DNA of 64,000 nucleotides from Ceratodon purpureus (Eukaryota; Streptophyta; Bryopsida; Pseudoditrichales; Ditrichaceae), in contig CM026423.1 in NCBI GenBank assembly GCA_014871385.1, forward strand, positions 8,704,803-8,768,802, given 5' to 3'. Within the stretch, counting starts at the first letter, position 1. Each line of letters begins with the position of its first letter. The position numbers and the translations under genes were made by a program. Below are positions 10,001-22,260 of this stretch, in pieces. A model generated the notes under the pieces. That model was not told the DNA's origin and did no database searches. It saw nothing but the letters and a program-made list of their open reading frames with translations.

Positions 10001-12974
10001 CTCTTAACTCTCGCAATAGTATGTTTCCAGTTCGATTAGTTGTTGAACTTACCCGTGAAGCTTAACTTTGCATCCTTGAAGTTGTGCAGGCATTGACGAT
10101 TTGTTCAGATTCTTTAACAGATGCGTCACGACGTATATGCTGCAATTTCTAAAATCGACGTAATTGTTTTTGGGTGTAGTTTCTGGGTTTCCTGTACAGA
10201 GATCTCAGGCAGTCGCTGGTGGACTTGGAGAGTCTTTTTACTATTCTTAGGTATCAATGATCACTTCCCTTGCTGACTACATCAGTCAGTATTATTTTTA
10301 GGTTGAACATATTTTTTCTTCACCTATGGAAGCTTTGTTGTATCTACCGAATGTAGTGCAATTCAAGAGTGTTCTTGCTTGCAAGATGTCTAGCATATCA
10401 AGTGTAAAAGCAGCATGAATTGAATTCTTCAACGTAGGATCGATTTGACCGAAGAGTGGTATCTTATTCTCTTTGTATCTCATGTATTCATCAGTACAAT
10501 GCTACGTGCTAGGATTTAATATCCTTAGAATTAACCTATTAGTGGAAGTATACAAGTATGTTGTAAGAGCTGAAACCATAGTTTATTCATGTCGTCTCTG
10601 CTCTCAATGTGACGTGTGGCAGCACTCAACCTTTACTAAAGGATGGCACAGTAGAGTTGGAGCATGTGGGTAGAGGTGCTAAAGTCAGGGCTCGTGATTT
10701 GAGGTTCAGTTACACGTCTTCAAGAGAGGTGATATTTCCGTTCCTCTACCTTCAAGAATGTCTGCATGCATGTAGTATCTGTTCATTAGTAAGTTGCAAT
10801 GTTTTGATCCTAAATTTGTCACTGTGTTCGTACGCTTATCAAGCTGTTATCTTGATAATCACTGGCCACCTAATCATGCACATATTTTTCTCCATCGTAT
10901 TTGACATGGGTCCTTTTAACTGTAATTTTCAATGGGTGCAGGTTTTGCTTGGAGTCAATCTCAGAGCGGACCCAGGAGAGAGCATTGCACTGGTTGGGGC
11001 ATCCGGGTCTGGAAAGTAAGTATGAGTCGTTTATCTAAGAGGAATTATCAGTTTGTTCTTGCTTTGAAAACTCACTCTCACTTGTGCCGCTTGTGCAGAT
11101 CAACAATTGTTAAGTTATTACTGCGTCTTTACGATCCTGATTCTGGTTCACTTTTCTTGGATGACCATGACTTGCGGAGTCTAAGTCAGGTGACCTCTAA
11201 TGTTCATAGACCTGCATCTAAATGCAATTGCTATCATTCTCTTTCACTCGCTGTAAGTGTGAAACGAAGTTGGCAGCACTCTCGATCTATTAAAACTAAG
11301 TGGTTCAAATTTGCTGTATAGGATTCTCTGCGAAGTGCTGTGGCGGTCGTTCCTCAAGACACGGTATGTATGCATCTTAAGCTAATCGACATATTACAGA
11401 ACTTGAATCTGTTTGACGTTGCGAGAGTTTAACCTATAGCTTGTTTATCCGTGAGCAGATCTTGTTCAACGATACCATAATGTATAATATTGCTTATGGG
11501 CGACCGAACGCCACACAGGAGCAGGTCATTCAAGCCGCAAAGCAGGCGGTATGAAATGAACTAGCGCTACACAAACCTTAAGCTTTTCTTTTACATAATT
11601 GGTTCCCTACAAGGTTGACACTTCTTTTTTGTTCCTTCGTGAGGTATTTATACGAGATTGTCGACCTTTCTGTTGCAGAGGCTTCATGATGCAGTCCTTA
11701 GAATGCCTGATGGATACTTAACCATGGTGGGAGAACGTGGTTTGAAGGTGGGGACTCTGTTCTTAGTTGCACCTCATGTGTTGCTTTCTTTTACTGTGCC
11801 TGGCGGATTCAAAATGGCTGAAATACCGGTTGAATTAATGCTTGTCGCTGGGTGTATCTTTGAACAGCTTAGCGGTGGAGAGAAACAGCGAGTGGCTATT
11901 GCAAGAGCTTTTTTGAAGGTTCGTTTATTTCAAGAAATGTACATAATTTTTGAGTTCGTGTTCATGTTTGTTAACCCTTTTATGGAGTTTGTGATAATCG
12001 ATAGGTACAACTGTTTTGAAACTATCTGAAATGTGATGTGATGATACTTGGTCTCTTCAAGTTGAATACAGTAGTAATCTCATGCTTTGCTAATCTAGCA
12101 TGCAACAAACTTCATGCTTTTCAGTTGATAAGTGCGGCATTACCTTAACGAGACGTACTGCTTTTACATAAAGTCATACATATGTATGTCAACAAACTTG
12201 TATGTTAAATATTTTATGTAACTCGTTTAGTTTTTACGTACGATTGCAATCAAGTTCTCACTGGATATCTGATACAGTCTCCCAGACTATTGATATGTGA
12301 CGAAGCAACCAGTGCGCTTGACTCTGGAACTGAGGTACTATTACCCTCTCTTCATCTTAGATGGTAACCACTCTGCATTTGAACCAATTAGTGTCTTTCT
12401 TTCTGTGTGGAAGAGTGAGAAGCTGCTAGTCTTCTTTTGAATGAAGCTAACTTACTTTAATTCTAACAAATGAACTTATATGATGTGCAGGCAGCTATTT
12501 TGAAGTCATTGAAAGAGTTGGCTGCAGGCAGAACCTGTGTTTTTGTTGCCCATAGACTGTAAGTAACATAAATTTCCTTTTTAATTTGTTATCCGCAGTC
12601 CTTTACTGAGTTCGTTTAAATAAGCGGTCCTTCCTTCTTTTAAAATTAGTTTTGTTCAATCAAATATGGAATTTTAATATTTCTGTGATGTGTGTTTTGG
12701 CATGGGCAGGTCAACTATCATGCATTGTGATCGCATTCTGGTACAAATCAAACTCACGTCATGTCCTTGATAATGACATGTATGACTTACTGACGTGGAA
12801 TGATGGCTTTCCTAGGCGCTCACACCGTTTACAATTGTATTACTGTAGGTTATGGATGCTGGGGTGGTTGTAGAAGAAGGAACTCATCAAGAGCTGGTCG
12901 CGAAAGGAGGCAGATATGCACACATGTGGGCGCTTCAAGAATCCGAGGAAAGTAAGAAGACTGTAAAAATTTAG
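7037..12974 (+). CDS. Atm1/ABCB7-type half ABC transporter, organelle-targeted
   Basis: Twenty exons encode 692 residues: 7037-7351, 7563-7652, 8089-8205, 8430-8627, 8783-8953, 9237-9308, 9517-9582, 9824-9997, 10180-10250, 10623-10728, 10942-11015, 11099-11189, 11322-11363, 11459-11548, 11679-11747, 11868-11918, 12278-12334, 12491-12558, 12710-12740, 12849-12974. Residues 1-85 are rich in Ala, Arg and Ser with no acidic residues, ending near FVCRAAAA, like a plastid transit peptide. The membrane domain has the Atm1 signatures [14 protein letters not shown] and NYETV (315-319), then [10 protein letters not shown] and a [12 protein letters not shown] stretch. The ATPase domain has Walker A GASGSGKST (479-487), Q-loop PQDT (Q527), signature LSGGEKQ (583-589), Walker B LLICDE (603-608) and H-loop His639. 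Known Atm1 proteins export glutathione-linked sulfur compounds from mitochondria for iron-sulfur and molybdenum-cofactor assembly. Plastid location here is inference. Exon 10's acceptor is the least certain. Confidence 0.93.
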
Positions 12975-14050
12975 TTATGGTTACTGGTATGCACATTCAT
13001 CTTCCAATGTAGTTGCCCATGTAGCATTTACATACACTCATTGATACCGTTGTGGATACAACCAGTGCAAAAGAAATTTCATATAGTTGTTTTGTAGAAC
13101 ATTTATTTTCGAGTTCCGAAGGAGTTCTTCCACTTGCTAAGATCTTAAGTGATGGATCATGGCATTAAGTAGAACGTTCCGCTGTATTCTGCTAAGCAAC
13201 TATTTTTGTAATATACGTCCTGTTTGTGACAGTTTCAGGTTGTAAGCTACGCTTCAGTGTGTTCTGATTTCTCTTCACCATGTTTTCACAATGAAAGGTT
13301 TCAGAAGAAAATGTTTGACGGTTGAAAGAAATTGTTGGTCACAATATCTACAGATCCACATGTTCGCCAAATGTCAGCGCAGCAAACATGTTCTGCTAAG
13401 GCTCACTTTCGTGGGACTCATACTTGAACTTGGAAGTTATGGCTCTTGGGCCGGGGCTTCATTGGATGTAGCCCTTAGAAACTCAACTCAAACCGCCGGC
13501 CTTGGCAATTTTCCTTGCCAGTAGATTTACGTTGCTCTTCAACTGGACTGATAAGCGGCGCCAGGATATGTGCTGCTCTTTCCTTAGCCTTGCCCTCTTT
13601 GCGACGGATTTATGCTCTGCATAGGAAATCACGGGCTCAGACAGGCCGTTTGGGAGCAGCAAAGTGGCTGCTCTTTGGGTGGTGACCCCAATCAGCATGG
13701 AAGCAATTTTGAGCTATGCCTGACGACTCTATATAAGTTTGGATCTCGACAGACACCATCCGAGTCTTATCGTCCCATGGTGCTCCCTTCGTTGGGGCGT
13801 CCAAGCTCTGGTGTACACGATGACGACGTCTACACGAAGTCCGGCGCGAAGAATTTGTACAAGGAAGTCTCATATCGTGCAACACTTGCTGGCTGTTGGT
13901 GACCACCAGGGTGGAATTAGTTGATGCTGTTTAACAAAGTCGTGCTTCAGATTGGCTTCAATGTTTGGGCAATGTGATCACTTGACGACATTGCCAACGA
14001 TGTCTACCTGGGTTGTTGAATCCATGTATCTCTGAAAACAGAAAACAGCC
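12975..14050. other. Intergenic region between ABC transporter and repeat-protein gene
   Basis: The first ~300 bases are the likely ABC transporter 3' UTR. From about 13290 to 13920 composition is GC-richer with several short open frames on both strands (for example 13612-13902 plus). None shows a family signature or a consistent splice path. Part may be 5' leader, possibly with a leader intron, of the next gene. I see no RNA gene. Confidence 0.4.
13730..13736 (+). promoter_or_regulatory. TATA box candidate
   Basis: TATATAA in the context GACTCTATATAAGTTTGG, in a locally GC-rich stretch. It is 315 bases upstream of the ATG at 14051. A start site ~30 bases downstream would leave a ~290-base leader with upstream ATGs, so a leader intron may exist. 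Confidence 0.45.
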
Positions 14051-15889
14051 ATGGGGAGGAAAATTAGAAGCTCTACCCATGAAATTTCAGACTTTCCGCA
14101 CAAGCGCAGTCAGATTCGAGGGCCTTGGAACACACCACACGACAAGAAAAACTTTCAGAGTCCGGCAGACTTCTATCATGGGCAAAAAGGATCTGATGTC
14201 ACGTTGTTCTGCCACCTTCCGCCGCCGCCACATTCCCAGGATCCCAAGATTGCCAAAATGCCTGATCCCTACTTCGGCAAGGAGGGAAACGATGTGACAG
14301 AATGGGTTCGCTATGTGGACATGGCCAGACCGGCGAGCAGAGACTGGTACTTTGGAAAGCCGTCATCAGATGTAACACAATGGCTCAACGCGCCTGTTCC
14401 CGGTGGGCCGAATCCCGAAGGCGACTCTTACTGGGGGCGCACTAAGTCATATGTCACAGATCCCTCCGTTTCTCCGACCATGACACCTCCAGCCAGACCC
14501 ATGGATGGACTGGGGACCATGGACGCCATGACATGGAGTTCAAAGTCCAAGGATGATCAGGTTCCGCTCGGCAAGTCTGTGAGCAAACTCCAGGCCATGC
14601 TGAACGCTTTGGCACGATCCAGAAAGCAAGCTCCCCCGGCCAAACCGCGTGGGGAGCGGGTGGCACCAGGAAAGCGGAACTCCCCAGGTTTCCCAGTTGG
14701 AAGAGCACCCAGGGACTTCCCTCCTCCGGGATGGACTCTCCCTCCCAGGAAACCTACAGAGTGGGAATCCACATACTGGGGCAAGTGCAAGTCTTATGTC
14801 ACAGACTACGCTATGTCACCCACGCTCACTCCTCCTGGACGACCTCTTCTGGGAGAGCAAGCCAAGGAAGCGATGTGCTTCATACCAGAGACAGGGGGTC
14901 GAGAGGAGAAGATCCCGCTGGGGAGAGCTGTGAAGAGGATGGGAGAAGGTCGTCCGCATTCTCCCACTAACCAATCTCCCCATCATAATACTGGCCTTGG
15001 CAATACTACCAGGAAGCTTAGGGCACGACCTCATCTGACCCCGCATCCTAATCCACCTCCCGGATCGAAGTCCCCCGGATCCACCAATCCCCCGAGTCCC
15101 AAGTTGCCTCCACCGAAGTCTCCTCCAAAGTCAGGTCAAGCGTCGCCTCCATCTCCGGCGGCTTCTAAAAGCTCCAGTAGCGGCAAGAAAGGGAATCAAG
15201 CGAATTTGAAATGGAGGGATCAGCAGAAGTTTGGTAAGCTCCATTGTCATTTGATTGCCTCACAGCTCTCTACAAATGTTGATTCATTGTGTTCAGCGTC
15301 ACCACCACAGGCACCATCCTCTGCCTCTTGTAATGGTATGTAGATCATAGAAGGTCTCAAAGCACTCAGATACATCTCTTCAGTATTCTTAAGGTAAGCT
15401 TCAATCCCCAAGTTTAATTTTTGTGATTCAGTTGGAGTTACAAATGACCTTATACTTAAAGTAAGGTTACAGTTCTTTTTCTACAATTTGAATTCTAATT
15501 GAAGCTTAAGCATTACAGGTGCCCGACCACTAATAAGTCCTTGCTGCGACAAGAAGAAGCCTCGTGCACCTCCGGTATATCCAGTTATACCATGCTCAAA
15601 AATAGGCCCAAAATCGTTAGATAATCGACCAAAAAAGAAATTGGCTGCAAACTTGATCGTTAAAAAAGTACCGGGGCCTATTGAAGATCCTCACCATGAT
15701 GTTCCTTGGTTTGGTAAAGCAAAAAATAGTGTAACTGATCCAAGTGTTTCCCCCAATATGACACCACCAGGACAAGTATCTAGAAGAAGTAAAGCAGAAC
15801 GAGAAGCCAGTTATGCTAAAAGGAAAAAGGTACCCATGATCCAACCTTTTTTGAGACCTCCCAAGAAGCTTTGGGAGAGAGGAAGGTAA
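14051..15889 (+). CDS. Unrecognised repeat protein with YWGKxKSYVTD modules
   Basis: Three exons (14051-15233, 15297-15335, 15519-15889) encode 530 residues. I do not recognise the family. Six copies of a motif, aromatic-[YFW]-[GH]-G/K-x-x-[SN]-x-VT-[DEQL], lie at about residues 41, 73, 99, 126, 241 and 470. Copies 4, 5 and 6 extend into SP-x-x-TPP, as in SYWGRTKSYVTDPSVSPTMT, TYWGKCKSYVTDYAMSPTLT and PWFGKAKNSVTDPSVSPNMT. Copies 4 and 5 each continue ~50 residues to a second shared block, VPLGKSVSKL and IPLGRAVKRM, so a ~55-residue module has been duplicated. Residues 300-390 are a Pro/Ser/Lys-rich linker. There is no signal peptide or membrane segment; the protein is basic and probably disordered between motifs. 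Exon 3 carries motif 6 in frame and in phase, which strongly supports the splice model. Function is unknown. A structural or scaffold role binding a repeated partner is only a guess. Confidence 0.75.
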
Positions 15890-16582
15890 TCGACTAAGGC
15901 ATGAACTTCCTATTGTAAGTTTAAATACATACTTTTTGAAAATTAAAGCAAAGATCATGAGAAAATGTAGTTTTCATTTTTGGTGGTGTGGATTTTTATT
16001 GTTAAGTTAGCTATTGGAATTTTATCTTGACAAAGTGCAATTTCTACTTGTATAAGAAGAATTTGCAAATCATGTATTGAATAACAATTAAAAAAAGAAT
16101 TTAATAAAGGCATTATAGACAACAATAAAAAAATAAGATGATTGATTTAGATTTTAAATTATCATTTGGTGTTTATGGATTCTATTTAAAGTGTAATTTT
16201 TACTTCAATACTTTTGCATAAATCCAAATATTGTATGAATCAAAAATATAGTATAAACTCTTTTTAATAGTTTATATATATGGCATTGTAAGCATGATAA
16301 AATTATGTTGTATAGACTAATTAGAGACCTGTAAAATCATAATCACTACATCATGATAAAATTAAAACCAAGGAAAATTTATTTTCTTAAAATTCAATAA
16401 TCAATTTAAGTTTCATTAATACTCCATCTATCATATAATAAATGTTTTTATTTTCAAAGAATTGTAAAAATAAAGTAACTTATTTGTATATGCTTTGTAT
16501 ATCAATATGAAGAGATTCTTAGATGATAGTAGTAGCATACAAATCATTAATTCTACTTTGTTGCAAACAATTTGTTGCTTAT
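15890..16582. other. AT-rich intergenic, nothing recognised
   Basis: Presumed 3' UTR of the repeat-protein gene, followed by very AT-rich sequence without open frames or recognisable repeats. Confidence 0.6.
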
Positions 16583-17507
16583 TTAACCCCTAAAAATTTA
16601 GGAAAGCCGATATGGGTTTTTGCTGTTTTGAGAAGCCAAGATGAAGGGGTTAAAATTCATATTTTTGTCTAAGATTTTTACTGGATGCTCCCTATACTGC
16701 AAAGTGTATGTGGTAAAATTTTCAAAGCCAAATTCCAATTTTAAGACCTTCATCTAGAAATTTTAGGTTTCAAGTCCAAAACGGGCAGCTTAAAATTAGG
16801 GTTTTTAAAAAAAAAATCTTGAAATATTTTCATAACCGAATCAACACTCAAATTCCAAAGAGACCCAAGTCAAAAAATAAACCAATTTTACAAGGGCAGC
16901 CTCCAAAAATTGCAAAGACAAGCTTCAAATTTTTGAATTATTTCTTTTAAAATTTGTCAAAATTTGAGATTTTGAATTTTTTCAAAAATGATTTCGCCCA
17001 AAAATGAAAAAATGTATAAAGGCATCTATCTACTGTTTAGATTATTCTAAAACCAAGTATACGTAACGTCATACATGTTTTACGATATCAACGTTTTTAG
17101 ACCTGCTTCTAGAAAATAATGTTTATGAAGGTCCTAAAAAAGGAATAAGTCTCTAAAATTTTGCATGGAGGTACCCAACTTGTTTACCTACATGGAAAAA
17201 AATATGAGCAAAATGTTGGGATAATGAACATCAAGTCCCCATTTTCACCATTTACCCTATGTTGTTTGGTTTATACCAAAAAAAACTTTTGCTGCAACTC
17301 TGAACATTATAATCTCACACGTGCTAAACATCCAACGGTTGAAAATTTAATCGGTACTTCTAAAGAGGGTGAAGTACAAGATCTTACTGTTAGATGTCTA
17401 AAAAAAGGAAAAAAAAACTGGTCCAAACCGTCATTTCCACAAAGTGGTCAAAAATGAGAGTTTTGGAACTTGGAGCCTCCAAAAACGGCTGGATTTTTAG
17501 GGGTTAA
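16583..17507. mobile_element. TTAA-flanked inverted-repeat element, copy C (917 bp)
   Basis: TTAA at 16583-16586 and 17504-17507 flanks a 917-bp body. The left end CCCCTAAAAAT is matched by the right end ATTTTTAGGGG, an 11-bp perfect inverted repeat. The interior is unlike copies A and B and only weakly like copy D, so it belongs to a different subfamily sharing the termini. An open frame at 17161-17457 has no family signature and is probably fortuitous. Confidence 0.75.
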
Positions 17508-18364
17508 TACTTTTATCGTTTTTTGTGTTCTTGTGAGTTGCTCAAACCATAATAAAACATAACATTAAATTTGTTTCCATCATGCTTGCACAATTTGAGC
17601 TAGCTTAAGTGACAAAAAGCACCTTTGAAGAGTCACTATTGAACTTTGTTATAGTTAAAATTTGTTAAAAAGCCTGAGATTTAAATAAATAATTTCCAAC
17701 ATGTATGTTGGATCAAAGTTTTTAATGAAAACAAACCTCTATTATGGAATAGAAGGAGTAGTAGGTTTGAATTTCATTAATTTATGTTTCGAACAAAATT
17801 TCATATAAATTATCAAACATGCTATTTTTTTTTAAAAAAATTATTTAGAATACCATCATTTTGAAGAATTTACATGACTAAGATATTATCAATAATTGAC
17901 TTTCCACATCATTGAAGTTCTACCATAACAATTTTACCTAATGTTTTACTAGAGTTTCAATTACCAATCATGTGTTATCAACATTTACTAAAGGTATTGA
18001 GAAGTTGTGTACCATATATTCAAAAATAAAACTGAATTAGAACAATATTAAGATTTCATTTGATAAAGAACCAATGACTTGTACATAATGATTAAAATTT
18101 AGTCATCCACCCTCTTTTAAAAAACTATAAGAATTAGGATTTCATCCTTGGAGGAAGTTTTTATATGAAAAGTTTGAAAATTCATTGTGAATTCAAAAAT
18201 GGTCGGATTTGAAAACCGTAAAGTGTTTTGGAATCACATTGGAGTGTACTACAATACTGTGATAAAATATCAATACCTTTTTGTAGTATCATTCATCATA
18301 TTACAATTACGTTATACACCATCTAACATTAACTACTCCTAGCTTTTGTTTCAACATCTCAATT
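17508..18364. other. AT-rich spacer, nothing recognised
   Basis: About 860 bases of AT-rich sequence without open frames, RNA-like structure or similarity to other parts of the window that I could see. Confidence 0.55.
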
Positions 18365-19085
18365 TATTGTGAACAGTATGTCATGAACACTATTAGACCT
18401 AATATTTCATGTATTGATATGAAGCTGACTTTGATTTGAGAATTAATTAGGGGATGAATTTGGTTTGGAAGTATTTTGGAGAATGAATTTCCACAGATAG
18501 AAATTTATAATTAAAAGTTTAATAGACTTGTTTGAAGTGTCTTGATATATTAAAGTTATTTTTAAGATTGTATATGAACATTGAATTAGTAATAAGAGAA
18601 ATCTTGAGGTATGGAAGAACGAAAAAAGTATACAAGTTGCAAAATCATGGACTGTGTGAATACTCAAAATTCAATGCAATACGTATTAAGTTAATCTCCA
18701 AATCTATTGTAAAATATATTCATTCTTCCATAATTCCTCAAAGTGAATTCATAGTCCAAGAGTTTATATGTATGACTTGTTATGCGATGTTTGCTACAAA
18801 ATATGTTGAAAATTGTACAAATAAATGAGATAATCTCAATCAATAAATTTTAAAATACTCCTTTCAATAAATCAATATGATCAAAAAGTCAGAAATATTG
18901 GAATAGTGCAAAAATTCAAATTTCGAATTTTTTTGCAATAGAAGTTTATTTTGGAAGATATATATGAAGCAAAAATATGATGCAACATCAATACTGAAAT
19001 TGTTGAAATTGTTGAAAATGTGGCCTTACAATTAGGGTTTAATTTTTTTAGTATAAAACAAAAACACGCTACTTCTTAAGCTCGT

Positions 19086-19878
19086 TTAACCCCTAAAAGA
19101 CAATGCGGCAAAAATGGGCTATTTTAGAATTTGGGCATGTACCTGTGACTTCAATTTAATTCAAGATTTTATGAAATTTTTAATGAAAATAGGCCTTGGT
19201 GAGAGCTTCGTGTCGGTATTTTTTATTCTCAATTCCGATGTCGGAATCAAAAAATATTCAACTCTGAACCGCAAAAGCTCCTCCAAGGGCAGGAAGTTAG
19301 CCAATGAGAATGACAGTGAATGCAGCAAATTCTGCCCAAAACTGCCCAAAACTGCCCAAAACTACCAAAATCTGCCCGAAGACGAAACTTTGAAATTCCA
19401 CCAAAAATTGAGATTTTAATATTTTTCAAAAACAAAAGTGTCTATGTAGAGAAAAGGCAGTAGAGCATGTTCCCACCGTTCGGATTTTCAATCCAAATGT
19501 TTTTCATACGCTATTATTATTATCAAAAAACGGCCTTTGTTTGTGAATTTCAGTATATCCCTCGCGGAAAATGATTTTTTTGGCAACCTTCCACAACTTT
19601 TCTGAATATGATATTTTTCGGACATGTACCTAACTCACTTAGAAACAAGAATATGGAGAGACGCATTCCATATCTACTTTAAAAAATGGTGTTTTGGGCC
19701 TTTAAAACTCTGCTATCCCCTTTTTGTGCAGGGAAAAAAAACTTGTTTTTCAACTTTGAACTAATTACGGTTAGATGTACTAATTAAGACCCCAAGTTTG
19801 CAAAATCCACCTTGCTTTTGCAGAGGGGCTGTTTTGAGGCAGTTTTGATGAAAATACCCTCAGAACTTTAGGGGTTAA
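19086..19878. mobile_element. TTAA-flanked inverted-repeat element, copy D (785 bp), empty site known
   Basis: TTAA at 19086-19089 and 19875-19878 flanks a 785-bp body starting CCCCTAAAAGAC and ending CTTTAGGGG. The paralogous arm, read on the minus strand, has CTTAAGCTTTTGTTTAATAT with a single TTAA (38084-38087) exactly where the element sits here. That is direct evidence for insertion with a TTAA duplication. The left ~95 bases resemble the fragment at 2202. A 101-residue frame inside (19114-19416) includes a KLPKTAQNYQNLPE-like simple repeat and is not a transposase. Confidence 0.85.
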
Positions 19879-20154
19879 TATTTAACAAGAACATAATTTA
19901 CAATTCAAGAAATTATGACAAAATTTATCTTTATTAAAATATCAAGAAACTATAGAATCTAATACAATTCAATTCAAAATGAGTTATCTTTAGATAAATT
20001 GCATGTGAATTTTAGCACCAAAAATTAAAACTAAAGTTTTTAAATAATATTTGATCAGAAATCCAAAAAGAATGATTTAAAGATTTTTGAATCGGACAAA
20101 ATTATCCCAAAAAATGTTTAAATTAGATTCTTCTTTATGATATTCAATAAATCT

Positions 20155-22260
20155 AATTTAAACAAGACGTGTGGGACCTCAAGGTTCACCTATAAATACA
20201 AAACTCGGAGCAAGTTGAAACTAAAGTATAGGGTTCAAGATAGGAGTATATACATATGCAAGTAGAAAAAGAAGTGCATCAAGCCTAGAACTTACGACTT
20301 TGCATTTCCAAGGTTTCATGGTCCGAAAATTTTGAGACAATTTTCAAATATGAATACAGGTTTCACCATCAATGCATGTTGTGATACATTTTGTGATACA
20401 TGTTGTGATCAATTTTGTTTATAAGTTTGTAAAGATAGATAATCTAGCATTGTGTTGATGACTCAAAGTTGCAGATACATTACTTTTGCTTCTTTTAGCT
20501 GTAGTTATCAAATTCATGATATCGAAGATGAAATTGATGTTGAACTTCTCATCAGATGAACTGCAATTTGTAATTACTTTGTATATTATTCTTGTGAAGA
20601 TGCTCCTTAAATCGAAATCAAAATCTTGACCAATATCTACATCTTTTTCAAACAAAATCATTCATATACTCCACGTTTTTTATCAAGCATTTACCTTAAC
20701 TATTCTTTCATAACTTATACATATTTTATCATTAATTTGCATGAACTATTATAATAAACCATTATTTTTATGAACTAAAAAGTTATGTTAAGTAATGAAA
20801 AACAACTTAGCTAGCTACATGCCCAATTGGATTTCTCAAGTGGTATATCTGATGTATGACTAGACTAAATGTTAAATGAACACTTTCTCCGTATCTTTGA
20901 ATAGATTTGGTATTTTCAATTACATTGTTTTACAACCTTGCACAAGAGAATTGTATCATAGCCTCCCAAAATGATAATGATTTGATGTGTCTCAGCACTT
21001 TTGGCTTCGGCACGGGGAGATCTCTCCACACTTCAAAATTAATATCTCAAAATCACATATCCGCGAAAAATAAAACAACTTATCATAGGTAGAATGATTG
21101 ATGTGCCTTGTTGCCATTGTTGAATTTTTTCTAAAATTCCACATAAAGACAAATGTCAAAAATAGGGAGTGGAAATGAAATTTTATTTTTAGAACAAAGA
21201 ATGAATTTGTTGTGAATTTTTGAAGTGCATGCTGTCCAATTGACTCAAAAGAATCTCTACACTATCTGCAAACATAGAAAAAGTTCATTCATAAAGGCCA
21301 CCTAATTCACCTATAATAGTCACTACATGTGACAAATTCCAACTTGTTTGAACTATATTAAAAAACTTGTTTTGACTAAATATGAGTAATCACCCCAGTA
21401 ATTTTCAGTGCAATGGAACGATATACAACAATTATTACTTTTCCTGATCATTGCATACGCATGCACATGGAGACATTGCGTTTACAAACACCGTGACAAG
21501 AAGAGTACTGGAAGCATCAAAATGCTCATAATGCACATGTATTGGACTCTTCAATCACCTTGATTTAGCGGTGACCGTGTTTTCCATGGGTTTTAAGAGA
21601 AAGTTGAATGTTTATGTTTCCATCACAAATTTATTCTAATCCCTATGTATTTTTGAAATAGATTTCAAAAGAATCTAATGTATGAAGTTTTTCCTTGTTT
21701 TGGATCCAGTCTAAAATTTCTGGTGAACTATTAGCTTATCAAGCCTACCAATTTAAAATGTTGTACGTCTTAAAAGATGAAGAATGAAATGAACTATCTT
21801 TTGAGCATGCCCAACTTCTTCTTTAAGAAATGGACAACTCAAACACTATATCATCGAAGCAAGAAATCATACCAATTCGTCTGCAACAAGTTCATCTTAT
21901 TAACTAAAAGAACTTCAAAATTTTCAACCTCGTTCTAAAAGATCTAGACATTACACTCAGAAGAGTGACAAATGTTCCAAGAATATGTTCTGAGCAAACT
22001 TCATTGATCAATTTTGTAAACAATTTTGTATTTGTGATTTGTGGTGTGTAATTTCTACCTTGTGATGTTCCACTTCTAATTCTTTAAACACAAATCTATT
22101 CTATTCAATTGATGATGCTACATGATTTTGCCTCTATTTGATGTTGGCTTGATGCACTTCTTTCTCTACTTGTATGTGCTCATATTCCTATCATGAACCC
22201 TTGTAATTCTCATAATTAGAAATATTTCTTTATCTCATTTGCTTCTTTTCTTTATTTGAT
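20155..22260 (+). mobile_element. ~2.1 kb repeat element, copy 2, subterminal inverted repeats
   Basis: The first ~240 bases (ACAAGACGTGTGGGACCTCA onward) and the last ~150 match copy 1 at 3345-690 in inverted orientation. The subterminal motif occurs inverted at about 20225-20285 and 22145-22200. A TATAAATA at 20191-20198, followed by a well-conserved stretch, looks like a core promoter; copy 1 has TACAAATA there. The element is missing from the paralogous arm, so it inserted after the arms diverged. No transposase frame was found. Confidence 0.5.

Noticed and set aside
14454..15046. Additional frames overlapping the repeat-protein gene
   Set aside because: They are out-of-frame readings of exon 1. 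None contains the repeat motif or continues across the splice sites.
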